From Shewanella insulae (lineage in GTDB: Bacteria; Pseudomonadota; Gammaproteobacteria; Enterobacterales; Shewanellaceae), in the NCBI RefSeq assembly GCF_009831655.1, contig NZ_WRPA01000025.1:1-53942 (forward strand): a stretch of 53,942 nt of DNA, in the 5' to 3' direction. A program made the position numbers and the translations under genes. Positions 43,375-51,023 of the stretch are shown here, in pieces (the stretch's first letter is position 1; each line of letters starts with the position of its first letter). Under the pieces are notes generated by a model. The model saw only the letters and a list, made by a program, of their open reading frames with translations. It did no database searches and had not been told where the DNA came from.

Positions 43375-43405
43375 AAGTTTGACCACCCCAAGGCTGACCA
43401 AACTT
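43375..43405 (-). promoter_or_regulatory. hairpin between sonM and sonA
   Basis: AAGTTTG and CAAACTT pair across a 17-base loop in the gap between the methyltransferase and precursor genes. A second short palindrome, CTAGTTGCTAG, follows on the precursor side. No long T-run is present, so a processing or mRNA-stability role is more likely than full termination. Confidence 0.4.
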
Positions 43406-43417
43406 AATCCAAGTTAA

Positions 43418-44227
43418 TTACCCCATATGCTCTTCGGAAATTCCCAGTTTAGCCAATATCTTATGATTCACTTTTAGAGGCATGGCCGGTGGAATTAACA
43501 GAGTGGTAATAGGTGTTAACCTTGCATCGGGCAAGGCCTTGAGTAACAGGCGTTCAATTCGGGGCGCCTGAGTCGGTAAATTCGGCGCTTCATACAGAAT
43601 GACTTCATGGTCTAAGGGGTACCATTCACTAAGCTGCTCCACCAAGACCCTTAGACAATCTGAGTTGGTATGGAACTTAGTGAGCGTGTGCTCACCGGCA
43701 ATGGCAATCTGCCAAAGCAATAGGTGGGTAGAAGGATCGGGCGTATGACAGTAAAACATAAACTGGCTAGCTTCGAAGCTCTGGTGCCCCGACTGGCCAG
43801 GATCGATACCCACATCGGCCCATAGGCAGGCTTCGGCCGAGATCCCAGGTTCCATCTTAGCCTCGAAACCCTCTTCGCGCGCGTGGCGAATGGCGATATG
43901 GGACACACAGGCAAAGACGCCAGGATGACCATACAGGGCACACACGACTCGCTTACCCGCCCTCACCTCGGCCAAAATCGCCTCGACCATCTGCTGGTAG
44001 GTATCACGGCGACTCTTGATCTCTTCCCCCTGGGCATAATAGCGATGCAGTGATCGGACATCATGATTCATGCTCTCAAGCCACTGGAGGGCAAAGGCAT
44101 CGGGAACCAAAGAAAAAACGACATCGGCCAGCTCGATATAACTCTTGCTTAGCACGGTTATCTGACCACCCAGGTTTAGACCCGTGCCAACGCAAACTAA
44201 ACTGCCTCTAGTGTAGGCTTCACCCAT
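43418..44227 (-). CDS. sonM: borosin peptide alpha-N-methyltransferase (SonM-like)
   Basis: SonM-type enzymes transfer methyl groups from SAM to backbone amides of a separate precursor peptide. The 269-residue protein is a tetrapyrrole-methylase-fold enzyme: it has a Gly-rich SAM loop LVCVGTGLNLGGQ, the pair RRDTYQQM, CALYGHPGVFACVSH, MEPGISAEACLWADVGIDPG and PLDHEVILYEAPNLPTQAPRIERL. Tyr64, Arg73, Tyr77 and Tyr99 match the active-site Tyr/Arg set recalled for SonM (six residues lower there). It heads the minus-strand unit sonM-sonA-TPR/GGDEF and diverges from bamE. Uroporphyrin or cobalamin methylases share the fold, but the neighbouring precursor and the high similarity settle the assignment. 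Confidence 0.93.
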   Translation of the reverse strand: MGEAYTRGSLVCVGTGLNLGGQITVLSKSYIELADVVFSLVPDAFALQWLESMNHDVRSLHRYYAQGEEIKSRRDTYQQMVEAILAEVRAGKRVVCALYGHPGVFACVSHIAIRHAREEGFEAKMEPGISAEACLWADVGIDPGQSGHQSFEASQFMFYCHTPDPSTHLLLWQIAIAGEHTLTKFHTNSDCLRVLVEQLSEWYPLDHEVILYEAPNLPTQAPRIERLLLKALPDARLTPITTLLIPPAMPLKVNHKILAKLGISEEHMG

Positions 44228-44623
44228 TGTTGATGCTTCCGTCTATTGCCTCGGGTAACAAACCAAAATTTGCTCCCTAACCTATTGCTGCTTCTCCGAT
44301 CACGGAAAAAGCCGTTGCCATAAAGGTGTAAACCAAATTAACTTACCACAAATCGGGATAAAACAAACACTAACAATTAATTAGTCAGCCATTTTCATCA
44401 CTCGCTCACTGTTTCGTCTGCTTTACTTGCTCAAATTTCACCCATGCCGACGAAACTAATCGATGAAGCGCCTGTCAGAACTATTCACACTCCGCTTGAC
44501 GCCCGGATCATCAAGGTCATAGGCGATACGCAGACGAGATCCAGAAAACGGCGATAGCGCTTGTCAGCATAGGGAGTGCTTGGGTATCATGGCCGACAGA
44601 TTTTTAGGGAAGTAGCGCATTCA
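44228..44623. other. divergent intergenic region sonM/bamE
   Basis: This 396-base region must hold the promoters of the borosin unit (minus) and bamE (plus). The part nearest sonM (44255-44380) is AT-rich with ACAAATCGGG and repeated AACAA motifs. I could not assign clear -35/-10 pairs. A 16-codon extension upstream of bamE is open but lacks a ribosome binding site. Confidence 0.4.
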
Positions 44624-45124
44624 ATGACCATCAAAAAACATAGTATTACTCTATTAGGCGCAGCGGCGCTGTCTCTTTCATTAAGCGGGTGCAGCGTGTT
44701 TGACTGGCTGATCTATAAGCCTGACGTGCCGCAAGGCAACTATATGGAGAAGCAGCAGGTCGAACAACTCAGAATAGAGATGACCAAAGAACAGGTCGAA
44801 TATATCTTGGGCCGTCCCGTACTCAGAGACAGCTTCTCGGACGACACCTGGTACTATGTCTATCACTACAAGAGTGGTCGTGACGCCAGCATCACCCATA
44901 AAGAGTTGGTTCTGCACTTTACCAACGACAAGCTCTCTAAGGTCGATGGCGACTATGAGCTGGCCGCCGAGTTTAACACCCCGCTGGATCAGAGCTCGCT
45001 ACCAGAGCTGGGCACGGCAAAAGGCGACCTAGAACCGCTAAATCCTGAGCAGCGTCCCGATACCAAACCGCTAGTGGAAGAGAAGAAAGCGCAAGAGCTC
45101 AACGAAGTTAAAGAGTTTGAATAA
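44624..45124 (+). CDS. bamE: outer membrane assembly lipoprotein BamE
   Basis: BamE (SmpA) is a small lipoprotein that stabilises the BamCD part of the BAM complex. The 166-residue protein has a lipoprotein signal ending LSLSGCSVFD and the conserved SmpA/OmlA domain: QGNYMEKQQVEQLRIEMTKEQVEYILGRPVL broken by short turns, then DDTWYYVYHY. The C-terminal 60-residue tail is longer than in E. coli and rich in Glu, Pro and Lys. ATG at 44624 gives the typical short signal. It is followed by a terminator and convergent with rnfH. Confidence 0.93.
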   Translation: MTIKKHSITLLGAAALSLSLSGCSVFDWLIYKPDVPQGNYMEKQQVEQLRIEMTKEQVEYILGRPVLRDSFSDDTWYYVYHYKSGRDASITHKELVLHFTNDKLSKVDGDYELAAEFNTPLDQSSLPELGTAKGDLEPLNPEQRPDTKPLVEEKKAQELNEVKEFE

Positions 45125-45171
45125 GCGCTTTGACTAACGCTAGGCTAACGTTACGTCTTGGCGTTAAGATG

Positions 45172-45208
45172 AAAAAAGGGTCCTAAGCATTGCTTAAGAC
45201 CCTTTTTA
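45172..45208. terminator. bidirectional terminator between bamE and rnfH
   Basis: AAAAAGGGTC-C-TAAGC and GCTTA-A-GACCCTTTTT pair around ATT with T-runs on both strands. It lies about 50 bases after the bamE stop codon. Confidence 0.9.
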
Positions 45209-45306
45209 CTATTTGACCTATCACTCTCTCTGCTGTTTATCCCATCGCGTAGCCAATTTGGCACCGCTTATCGATCCAAGATGCTCCCACGCGAAGATAA
45301 AACCAG

Positions 45307-45639
45307 TTAGCTCACCTTAGCCCCTGTGGTCTTGTTGGCGCGGCCCTCATTCTTGGCCTTTTCTGCGCGTTGACGACGCACATCTTTAGGATCGGCAATT
45401 AGCGGGCGGTAAATCTCTACTCGCTGCCCAGGCTCTAACACCTCATCATGCTTCACCGCACGGCTAAAAATACCTAGCTTTACCTTCTCCAGATCGATCT
45501 CAGGAAAGAAGCGGCAGATATCGCTTTGCTTCACCGCCTCGATACAGCTGGTGCCCGGCGACACCATGACGCTGATGCGCTTCTGCTGGGTCGGCAAGGC
45601 ATAAATCACTTCAACGGCAAACTTATCTTGATCGCTCAT
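45307..45639 (-). CDS. rnfH: RnfH family protein (UPF0125, RatB)
   Basis: The 110-residue protein has a ubiquitin-like beta-grasp pattern: VEVIYALPTQQKRISVMVSPGTS, SDICRFFPEIDLEKVKLGIFSRAVK and LEPGQRVEIYRPLIADPKDVRRQRAEKA, with a Lys/Arg-rich tail. RnfH is paired with ratA next to smpB in most gammaproteobacteria, and this arrangement is preserved here (28 bases after ratA). Its biochemical role is not settled; the name comes from clustering with Rnf complexes in other species. Confidence 0.9.
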   Translation of the reverse strand: MSDQDKFAVEVIYALPTQQKRISVMVSPGTSCIEAVKQSDICRFFPEIDLEKVKLGIFSRAVKHDEVLEPGQRVEIYRPLIADPKDVRRQRAEKAKNEGRANKTTGAKVS

Positions 45640-45667
45640 CTTACATCCTAGGAAGATTAAACAGCTG

Positions 45668-46099
45668 TTAGTTGTATATCACTTTGGCGCGGCTGGTGAA
45701 GGCGGTCACCATAGAAGACATCAGCTCTTTGAACACCTTACCGAAGGCCATATCTGCTAGCGAACTGGAAAACTCGAAGTTAAGCTCAAAGTCCACCTTG
45801 CAGGCATCTTCCGTCAACTCGGTAAACTCCCACTGACCATGTAGATGTTTAAAGGGGCCGTTCTCCAGTGCCAGCTCAATCCGCTTGCCCGGGATCACCT
45901 GATTGCGTGTGGTAAAGGTCTTGCTAATCCCCGCCTTGGATACATCGACCGAGGCCACCATGGTTTTACCATCAAACTCAAGCACCTTTCCGCCAACACA
46001 CCCCGGCAGAAACTCCTTATAGGACTCCACATCGTTGACTAACTCGTACATCTGCATGGCACTAAAGCGCACTAATACGCTACGGGAAATCTTGGGCAT
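45668..46099 (-). CDS. ratA: RatA/COQ10-type START domain protein
   Basis: The 143-residue protein has the polyketide-cyclase/START fold of the COQ10 family, with ISRSVLVRFSAMQMYELVNDVESYKEFLPGC at the start and a final helix (ADMAFGKVFKELMSSMVTAF). In eukaryotes this family binds ubiquinone; in E. coli RatA was described as inhibiting 70S ribosome association, so a role in quinone handling or translation is possible. It precedes rnfH on the same strand and is divergent from smpB. Confidence 0.92.
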   Translation of the reverse strand: MPKISRSVLVRFSAMQMYELVNDVESYKEFLPGCVGGKVLEFDGKTMVASVDVSKAGISKTFTTRNQVIPGKRIELALENGPFKHLHGQWEFTELTEDACKVDFELNFEFSSSLADMAFGKVFKELMSSMVTAFTSRAKVIYN

Positions 46100-46287
46100 A
46101 TGACTGTTTAACCTGAAACCTTGGCCGTGACACCATAAAGCAAAAAACCGATTTTAACATGCTCGAAAGAAAGGGTCACCTCGCCCGGCACTCAAGCCTA
46201 GCTCAAAAAAACACCACCTCGACCCATTTACGCAGGCAAATTAAACAAATAATCGCACGAGCCAATTCCAAATTGGTTAACCGCGCG

Positions 46288-46293
46288 TATAAT
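46288..46293 (+). promoter_or_regulatory. -10 element immediately before smpB
   Basis: A perfect TATAAT ends nine bases before the smpB ATG at 46303. A start site at the usual distance would fall at about 46299-46301, giving an mRNA with almost no leader. The -35 region (ATTCCA or TTCCAA) is weak. Confidence 0.45.
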
Positions 46294-46302
46294 AGCCCTC
46301 CT

Positions 46303-46794
46303 ATGGCTAAGAAAAACGCAAAAAAATCAAAGAACCCACCGGCGACGATTGCACGTAATAAACGCGCAAACTTCGACTATAAATTTGAAGAGAAATTTGA
46401 AGCCGGCTTGTCCCTGATGGGATGGGAAGTGAAATCGATCCGAGTCGGTAAGGTAAACCTGTCTGAGAGCTATGTGTTCCTCAGAGACGGTGAGGCCTAC
46501 CTGTTTGGATGCACCATCACGCCGCTCAATACCGCATCGACACACGTGGTATGCGACCCCATGCGCGATCGTAAGCTGCTGCTTAACCGCAGAGAGCTGG
46601 ATAAACTACAGGGTCTGGTAGACCGTCAAGGCTACTCTATCGTGCCTATCTCCATGTATTGGCGCAAAAACGCCTGGGTGAAGCTCGAAATCGGCCTGGG
46701 TAAGGGTAAGAAAGAGCACGATAAGCGCGACGATACCAAAGAGCGCGAATGGAAAATTGAAAAATCTCGTACCATGAAGCATGCCGTTCGATAA
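46303..46794 (+). CDS. smpB: SsrA-binding protein SmpB
   Basis: SmpB binds the tRNA-like domain of tmRNA and delivers it to stalled ribosomes. The 163-residue protein starts MAKKNAKKSK and has the OB-fold core (ARNKRANFDYKFEEKFEAGLSLMGWEVKS in two segments, SYVFLRDGEAYLFGCTI), followed by the basic C-terminal tail (HDKRDDTKEREWKIEKS) that inserts into the mRNA channel. A 48-codon upstream extension is open but has no family match. It precedes its RNA partner ssrA by 122 bases. Confidence 0.96.
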   Translation: MAKKNAKKSKNPPATIARNKRANFDYKFEEKFEAGLSLMGWEVKSIRVGKVNLSESYVFLRDGEAYLFGCTITPLNTASTHVVCDPMRDRKLLLNRRELDKLQGLVDRQGYSIVPISMYWRKNAWVKLEIGLGKGKKEHDKRDDTKEREWKIEKSRTMKHAVR

Positions 46795-46874
46795 TACTCG
46801 CTGTTATTCAGCGACTTGTCAGGCATAAAACGTACGGATAACGAACAATCGATAGTAACCCCTGTGATTAATCC

Positions 46875-46904
46875 TTGGAGATCGAGGACCTCGCGGGTTA
46901 CAAT
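46875..46904 (+). promoter_or_regulatory. promoter of ssrA
   Basis: TTGGAG (46875-46880) and TACAAT (46899-46904) are 18 bases apart. The mature 5' end of tmRNA at 46917 is 13 bases after the -10. Confidence 0.55.
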
Positions 46905-46916
46905 CGACATTGTACT

Positions 46917-47272
46917 GGGGGCGATTCTGGATTCGACAAGATTCACGAAACCCTAGGAGCATGCCGAGGGGCGGTTGGCCTCGTAAAAAGCCGCACAGTT
47001 ATAGTTGCAAACGACGATAACTACGCTCTAGCAGCTTAGGCTAGCTAGCCATCTTGCTCACGTTTCTCAAATGGGCAGAGTATTAAGATGGTCACCTTTA
47101 CATTTGATAGCGAGGGAACCATGTTCAGGGGTGAACCGCGAAACAGTACTGAACTCGCCAATAACAATCCTGTCTTTCGGAGTGTTGTTGGTTAACCAAT
47201 AGAAAGACTAAGCATGTAGCGCCGAGGATGTAGGCTTTTTGGACGCGGGTTCAAGTCCCGCCGCCTCCACCA
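46917..47272 (+). ncRNA. ssrA: transfer-messenger RNA (tmRNA)
   Basis: The 356-base RNA rescues stalled ribosomes. The 5' end GGGGGCG pairs with CGCCTCC before ACCA at the 3' end, forming the tRNA-like acceptor stem, and TTCAAGTCC near the end gives the T-arm. The resume codon GCA at 47007 starts the tag ANDDNYALAA with stop TAG at 47037-47039; this tag variant is typical of Shewanella. The CCA is encoded. The last 13 bases (47260-47272) are duplicated at 53678-53690, marking the insertion site of the downstream element. Confidence 0.97.
47260..47272 (+). repeat. left attachment repeat of the ssrA island (attL core)
   Basis: GCCGCCTCCACCA, the 3' terminal 13 bases of ssrA, recurs exactly at 53678-53690. 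tmRNA 3' ends are a classic target for tyrosine integrases, and the integrase gene starts 98 bases downstream. Confidence 0.85.
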
Positions 47273-47278
47273 CACACC

Positions 47279-47317
47279 TAAAGGACTGATTCCATAACGG
47301 TTTCAGTCCTTTTTTCT
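47279..47317 (+). terminator. island-borne terminator behind ssrA
   Basis: AAAGGACTGA and TCAGTCCTTT pair around a roughly 13-base loop and are followed by TTTT. As it lies inside the island, it replaces the original ssrA terminator, which appears to be displaced to 53702-53728. Confidence 0.85.
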
Positions 47318-47336
47318 TATCTGGAATTGACTCTTT

Positions 47337-47357
47337 TGTGCTACAAGTTGTGCTACA
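47337..47357 (+). repeat. left pair of TGTGCTACA repeats (candidate integrase arm sites)
   Basis: TGTGCTACA occurs at 47337-47345 and 47349-47357, a 12-bp period. The same pair with the same period and orientation occurs at the right end (53598-53618). The repeats abut the integrase ribosome binding site, so integrase binding could also repress its own gene. Confidence 0.65.
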
Positions 47358-47369
47358 GGAGTCCATTCC

Positions 47370-49163
47370 ATGCCCCCCCTTCCAACGTATCTTTATCAGA
47401 GAAATCATACCTGGTGGTATAGACAACGCCTTCCCACTAGGAGTATAAATACGTCATTGAGGATATCTCTTAGAACTTCTGACTATCCAAAAGCCAGAAC
47501 ATTAGCGTTACTTCTCAATAGTTTCATTCGCAGACGAAATGCCGAATTATTCGGTAACTGTTTGAGTACAAATCATGTAGCCGCCGCATTAGGTGGAGTT
47601 GCTGGGTCCACTGAGCCCAATAATCGCAACTACTGGCTGGGTCTTGAGACAACCCTAAAGTCAACACATGAGGATTCTCAAATGACGTCTACCTATGAAA
47701 CACTAAAAAATCAGGTTCAAACTATCATCCATCATTACCACCAAATGGAGCTTGGCGATTGGCAATCCGCACCAAGAGAAGAAGGTGAATATGTCGAATG
47801 GATTGAGAAGTTATGCCTATTCAAAAGCCTATCGACCGAAGCCTCAAGGCTAAATCGACTAGAGCAATCCCAGCGACTTGTAAAAGAGTACTTTTCCGAG
47901 TCAGGGCAGTTATTGCCTGATGAATCTGAATTACAGCCTTTAGTACGCCAAGTCTGCGATAAACTTCCGTCCATCTATCAATCCCTTTTACACCATAAAC
48001 CACTCTTTACAACTAAAACTCACTGTGCGGAAATCACTTCCGATTCCGCTTTGGGAACTGAACCCGCGTCCAATAAAACGTTATCCGAAGTGATGCAGGA
48101 ATACCTATCAGAAAACCAGCAAAAAGGCTGGAAAGCCAAGACTATCAGGCAGTATCAACACACCTTGTTTATTTCGTTAGAGCGACTTGGAGATCTCTCA
48201 GTTGCAGCACTTACACGTAGCCAAGGTCGGGAGTTACGAGCCACCCTACCGCGACTCATCAAGGGGAAGTACCAAGCTGATATTACGCGAGATGGGCTTC
48301 AAGCTTGCCTGACTGACGATGACGCACTCAAAATATCAGTCACCACCGCAAATAACCACATGAACCGCTTAAGGGAGTTTTTTCGCTGGGTTGAATCGAT
48401 GGGCTACATCAAGTTAAATCCAATGCCCGACGATAATCTCCCTACGCCTAAGGTATCGAAACAGGCCAAACGAGACCCCATCACTGACAACGAAGCCAAA
48501 CAGATCTTTGCTCACTCTCTTTTTAGCGAACTTAAGGGCACTCACACTAAGAAAATTCAGCATCCAAGCCACTTCTGGATGCCTCTGATAGCAGCCTATA
48601 GCGGTATGCGTTTAGGGGAGATTTCCCAGTTACTCGTTGATGACATTAAGCAAATCAAAGAGGTGTGGTGTTTCGTTGTCCAACAGACACGGGATGACCA
48701 GTACCTGAAAACACCTAACGCAGCTCGTGTTATTCCGATCCACTCAGAATTGCTCAGAATCGGCTTGATTGAATATGTCGACTATGTAAGAAGTCACTCT
48801 GGTCAAAGGCTATTTACCAATATCCGCTTGATCCAAGGTAACTACAGCAATAAGCCAAGTGAATGGTTCATCGAGCACTTCAGGGATCGTCTAGGGTTAC
48901 CCAAGCACGTTACCCCTCATGCTTTCCGTCATTCATACCGAGACAAACTTAGCCGAATGACTGCTAATCCAGAGCATATCGCTCGTTTAATTGGTCATGC
49001 GGGGAATCAGTACGGTGGACTTCTAGCGGATGATGTATCTCATCTCCTACCGCTCGTTAACGGCGTTAACTATGACGGTGCTACAGCTCATATCAAACCA
49101 ATTGCACCAGATATCTTTCACAATGCTCCTGCCGCAGTTGTCTCTGAAGAGGAGTCAGCATAA
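47370..49163 (+). CDS. int: tyrosine-type site-specific integrase
   Basis: The integrase recombines the ssrA 3' end with the element's attP. The 597-residue protein starts with a short DUF6538-like segment (YLYQRNHTWWYRQRLPT), followed by a long helical region and a SAM-like core-binding domain at about 245-345. The catalytic domain shows the first Arg in AAYSGMRLGEISQL, the Lys region, HAFRHSY (His-x-x-Arg) and LIGHAG. The nucleophile is probably the Tyr in GNQYGG, closer to GH than usual. CAGGAG stands nine bases before the ATG. The gene overlaps the next one by one base. Confidence 0.93.
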   Translation: MPPLPTYLYQRNHTWWYRQRLPTRSINTSLRISLRTSDYPKARTLALLLNSFIRRRNAELFGNCLSTNHVAAALGGVAGSTEPNNRNYWLGLETTLKSTHEDSQMTSTYETLKNQVQTIIHHYHQMELGDWQSAPREEGEYVEWIEKLCLFKSLSTEASRLNRLEQSQRLVKEYFSESGQLLPDESELQPLVRQVCDKLPSIYQSLLHHKPLFTTKTHCAEITSDSALGTEPASNKTLSEVMQEYLSENQQKGWKAKTIRQYQHTLFISLERLGDLSVAALTRSQGRELRATLPRLIKGKYQADITRDGLQACLTDDDALKISVTTANNHMNRLREFFRWVESMGYIKLNPMPDDNLPTPKVSKQAKRDPITDNEAKQIFAHSLFSELKGTHTKKIQHPSHFWMPLIAAYSGMRLGEISQLLVDDIKQIKEVWCFVVQQTRDDQYLKTPNAARVIPIHSELLRIGLIEYVDYVRSHSGQRLFTNIRLIQGNYSNKPSEWFIEHFRDRLGLPKHVTPHAFRHSYRDKLSRMTANPEHIARLIGHAGNQYGGLLADDVSHLLPLVNGVNYDGATAHIKPIAPDIFHNAPAAVVSEEESA

Positions 49164-50191
49164 TGAATACTCCTAGAATCCCCGCATATCGCTATTCAGT
49201 TCGCTTTGAACAAGCAGTAATGGCCAATGGTTGGAAACCGCTGTTACGGCAAGACTATCGCTTCGAAGATATCTATCAAGAAGCATTACAACACCATTAT
49301 GCTACCTGTCCCCCTCTAGTAAAGATGCGAACGCTTTACAGTAAGCTGCATAATGCCAACGGGCGCTACGCCCAGTGGATGAAAAGAGCAATTGCCGCAG
49401 CAATTAAAGCAGGCGTACTTAAGGACGACGACTTTCCAAACACCAAGAACCCCAGATACATTCGAACACTACATGTCACCTTTGCCATGTTACTGCTCGC
49501 CTATGGTCCAAACGCAGCTTACAACCGCACACACCTAGAAAAACTTGCTAAGTACACAGGGTTTCCAGCCCCTATAACCAAGCGAGCAAGAGCCGAGGAA
49601 AAGTTTGCTATCAAACTGAAATCATTAACCGAGGAGTTAGATGCACGGCATAGAAACATTGACTTTCGCTTTGATCAGCAGGTACCTATCGCTTCCCACA
49701 TCGTGGACTTTGTGATCACCGTTACCAAGGAGTATCAGACATCAGTAGTCGTCAACAAATTTGTCATTGAATTTGATGAAGAGTATCACGGTTCCATTAG
49801 ACAAAAACGCAAGGATAGGGAGCGTGATACTGAACTGGAGGCATTGGGCTACAAGGTCATTCGCTTGGGTAAGCAGAACGCACAAGAATGGCTAGGTACT
49901 TGCTATGAAATCTGTTATCCACTGCATCTTCCATCGGCTATTCAAGAGCAGATCAACTTGCTCATCAAAACGCATCCTCGCACGGGCAAACGGTTTATTC
50001 CACCGACTAACTTGGATGTATGCTTAGAATACCTACAAACCATCGGGGCGATTAAATCAAGGTCGAAACAACCACTGGTCGATATCGCCAATTTCTTACA
50101 CCAAAACGGTGTTTCATCGAAACGAGCAAGGCTCCAATACCAAGGCAAGGAAATGAGGGTATTGGTTATTGAGCATGAGGAAGACAACTAA
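49163..50191 (+). CDS. integrase-linked protein with PD-(D/E)XK/DUF559-like domain
   Basis: The 342-residue protein begins in TAATG, overlapping the integrase stop by one base, so it is translationally coupled. The N-terminal half is helical and unrecognised. Residues about 165-235 resemble the Vsr/DUF559 endonuclease fold: FRFDQQVPIASHIVDFVI, then KFVIEFDEEYHGS, and RDTELEALGYKVIRLG. The Asp, Glu-x-Asp and His pattern fits a PD-(D/E)XK metal site. The C-terminal about 100 residues may be a winged-helix-like domain. It may help the integrase or act as a nuclease effector; the function is unknown. Confidence 0.65.
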   Translation: MNTPRIPAYRYSVRFEQAVMANGWKPLLRQDYRFEDIYQEALQHHYATCPPLVKMRTLYSKLHNANGRYAQWMKRAIAAAIKAGVLKDDDFPNTKNPRYIRTLHVTFAMLLLAYGPNAAYNRTHLEKLAKYTGFPAPITKRARAEEKFAIKLKSLTEELDARHRNIDFRFDQQVPIASHIVDFVITVTKEYQTSVVVNKFVIEFDEEYHGSIRQKRKDRERDTELEALGYKVIRLGKQNAQEWLGTCYEICYPLHLPSAIQEQINLLIKTHPRTGKRFIPPTNLDVCLEYLQTIGAIKSRSKQPLVDIANFLHQNGVSSKRARLQYQGKEMRVLVIEHEEDN

Positions 50192-50540
50192 TGTGCAATT
50201 GTTCCAAAAAAAGTGGCAAAACGAGTGACAATTACCGGTACCGATGACAATTTATAGTCATTAATTATCAATAGGTTATCGATTTTGTTCCACTAAACCA
50301 ATAAATTTTCGTAGAAATACACTGTATATAGCCCTAGGGACTACACCCTTTTCTTTATATGCACATGTATAACGCTCAGTCCCCTTATCCCAAAGGGATT
50401 TAAGCAAAACGTCCAAAATCAAAGTGTCGGACCATGGTAAGTAACAGTCCGACACTTTCATACCTTGTACCTGATTAAATATCTGAATTGGACTAAGGCA
50501 TAAGAATCTTGAGGAAAAACAATTACTCAGGAGTCTAACC
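50192..50540. other. intergenic region inside the island
   Basis: This 349-base AT-rich stretch contains a perfect 12-bp inverted repeat (50421-50458) and probably the promoter of radC. A minus-strand frame at 50276-50557 overlaps the radC start and lacks a ribosome binding site, so it is not called. Confidence 0.45.
50421..50458. repeat. perfect 12-bp inverted repeat upstream of radC
   Basis: AAAGTGTCGGAC and GTCCGACACTTT flank a 14-base spacer. There is no T-run, so an operator or recombination site is as likely as a terminator. Confidence 0.7.
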
Positions 50541-51023
50541 ATGTTATCCAAACACACTAATCCACTATCTGAAACACCCGATGATAACGTAGTCAGAGAA
50601 GCTATTGCTATTCTGGAAGCCCGTTACGGCCAACAAACTGAACCACACCAACCATTCAACTCTCCGGTCATCACAAAAGACTATCTTAAATTGCGTATGA
50701 GTGACTACCAACGGGAAGTCTTTGCCGTCATGTTACTGGATAGTCAGCATCGGCTTATTCGCTACGAGGAGCTGTTCTACGGCACCATAGACGCAGCCGC
50801 TGTATACCCCAGAGAAGTCGTTAAGCTAATACTCGCTAGGAACGCCGCAGCGGTAATATTCGCCCACAACCACCCATCGGGTTGCCCTGAACCATCAGAT
50901 GCAGATAGACGGATCACAGTGCGTCTAAAGGCGGCATTAGCAACCATAGACATCCCTGTACTTGACCATCTGGTGATTGGTCATCTGGACGTTGTATCAT
51001 TCGCCGAGCGGGGGTGGATATGA
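50541..51023 (+). CDS. radC: RadC-family JAB/MPN protein
   Basis: The 160-residue protein has the RadC (JAMM-like) domain: a Glu in YEELFYGTIDAA and the metal signature HNHPSG followed by the Asp in PSDADR. It lacks the N-terminal helix-hairpin-helix part of full chromosomal RadC, which is typical of versions found on mobile elements. Its activity is unproven; the zinc-site residues suggest a hydrolase. AGGAG lies seven bases before the ATG. Its stop overlaps the ATG of the DUF2787 gene, so the two are coupled. Confidence 0.9.
   Translation: MLSKHTNPLSETPDDNVVREAIAILEARYGQQTEPHQPFNSPVITKDYLKLRMSDYQREVFAVMLLDSQHRLIRYEELFYGTIDAAAVYPREVVKLILARNAAAVIFAHNHPSGCPEPSDADRRITVRLKAALATIDIPVLDHLVIGHLDVVSFAERGWI

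Noticed and set aside
43418..44227. sonM read as a uroporphyrin or cobalamin precursor methylase
   Set aside because: The fold is shared, but the adjacent Nif11-like precursor and the close similarity to SonM across the whole length point to a borosin methyltransferase.
50276..50557. 93-codon minus-strand frame inside the island
   Set aside because: Overlaps the radC start and the perfect 12-bp inverted repeat; no ribosome binding site. Kept only as a weak possibility.
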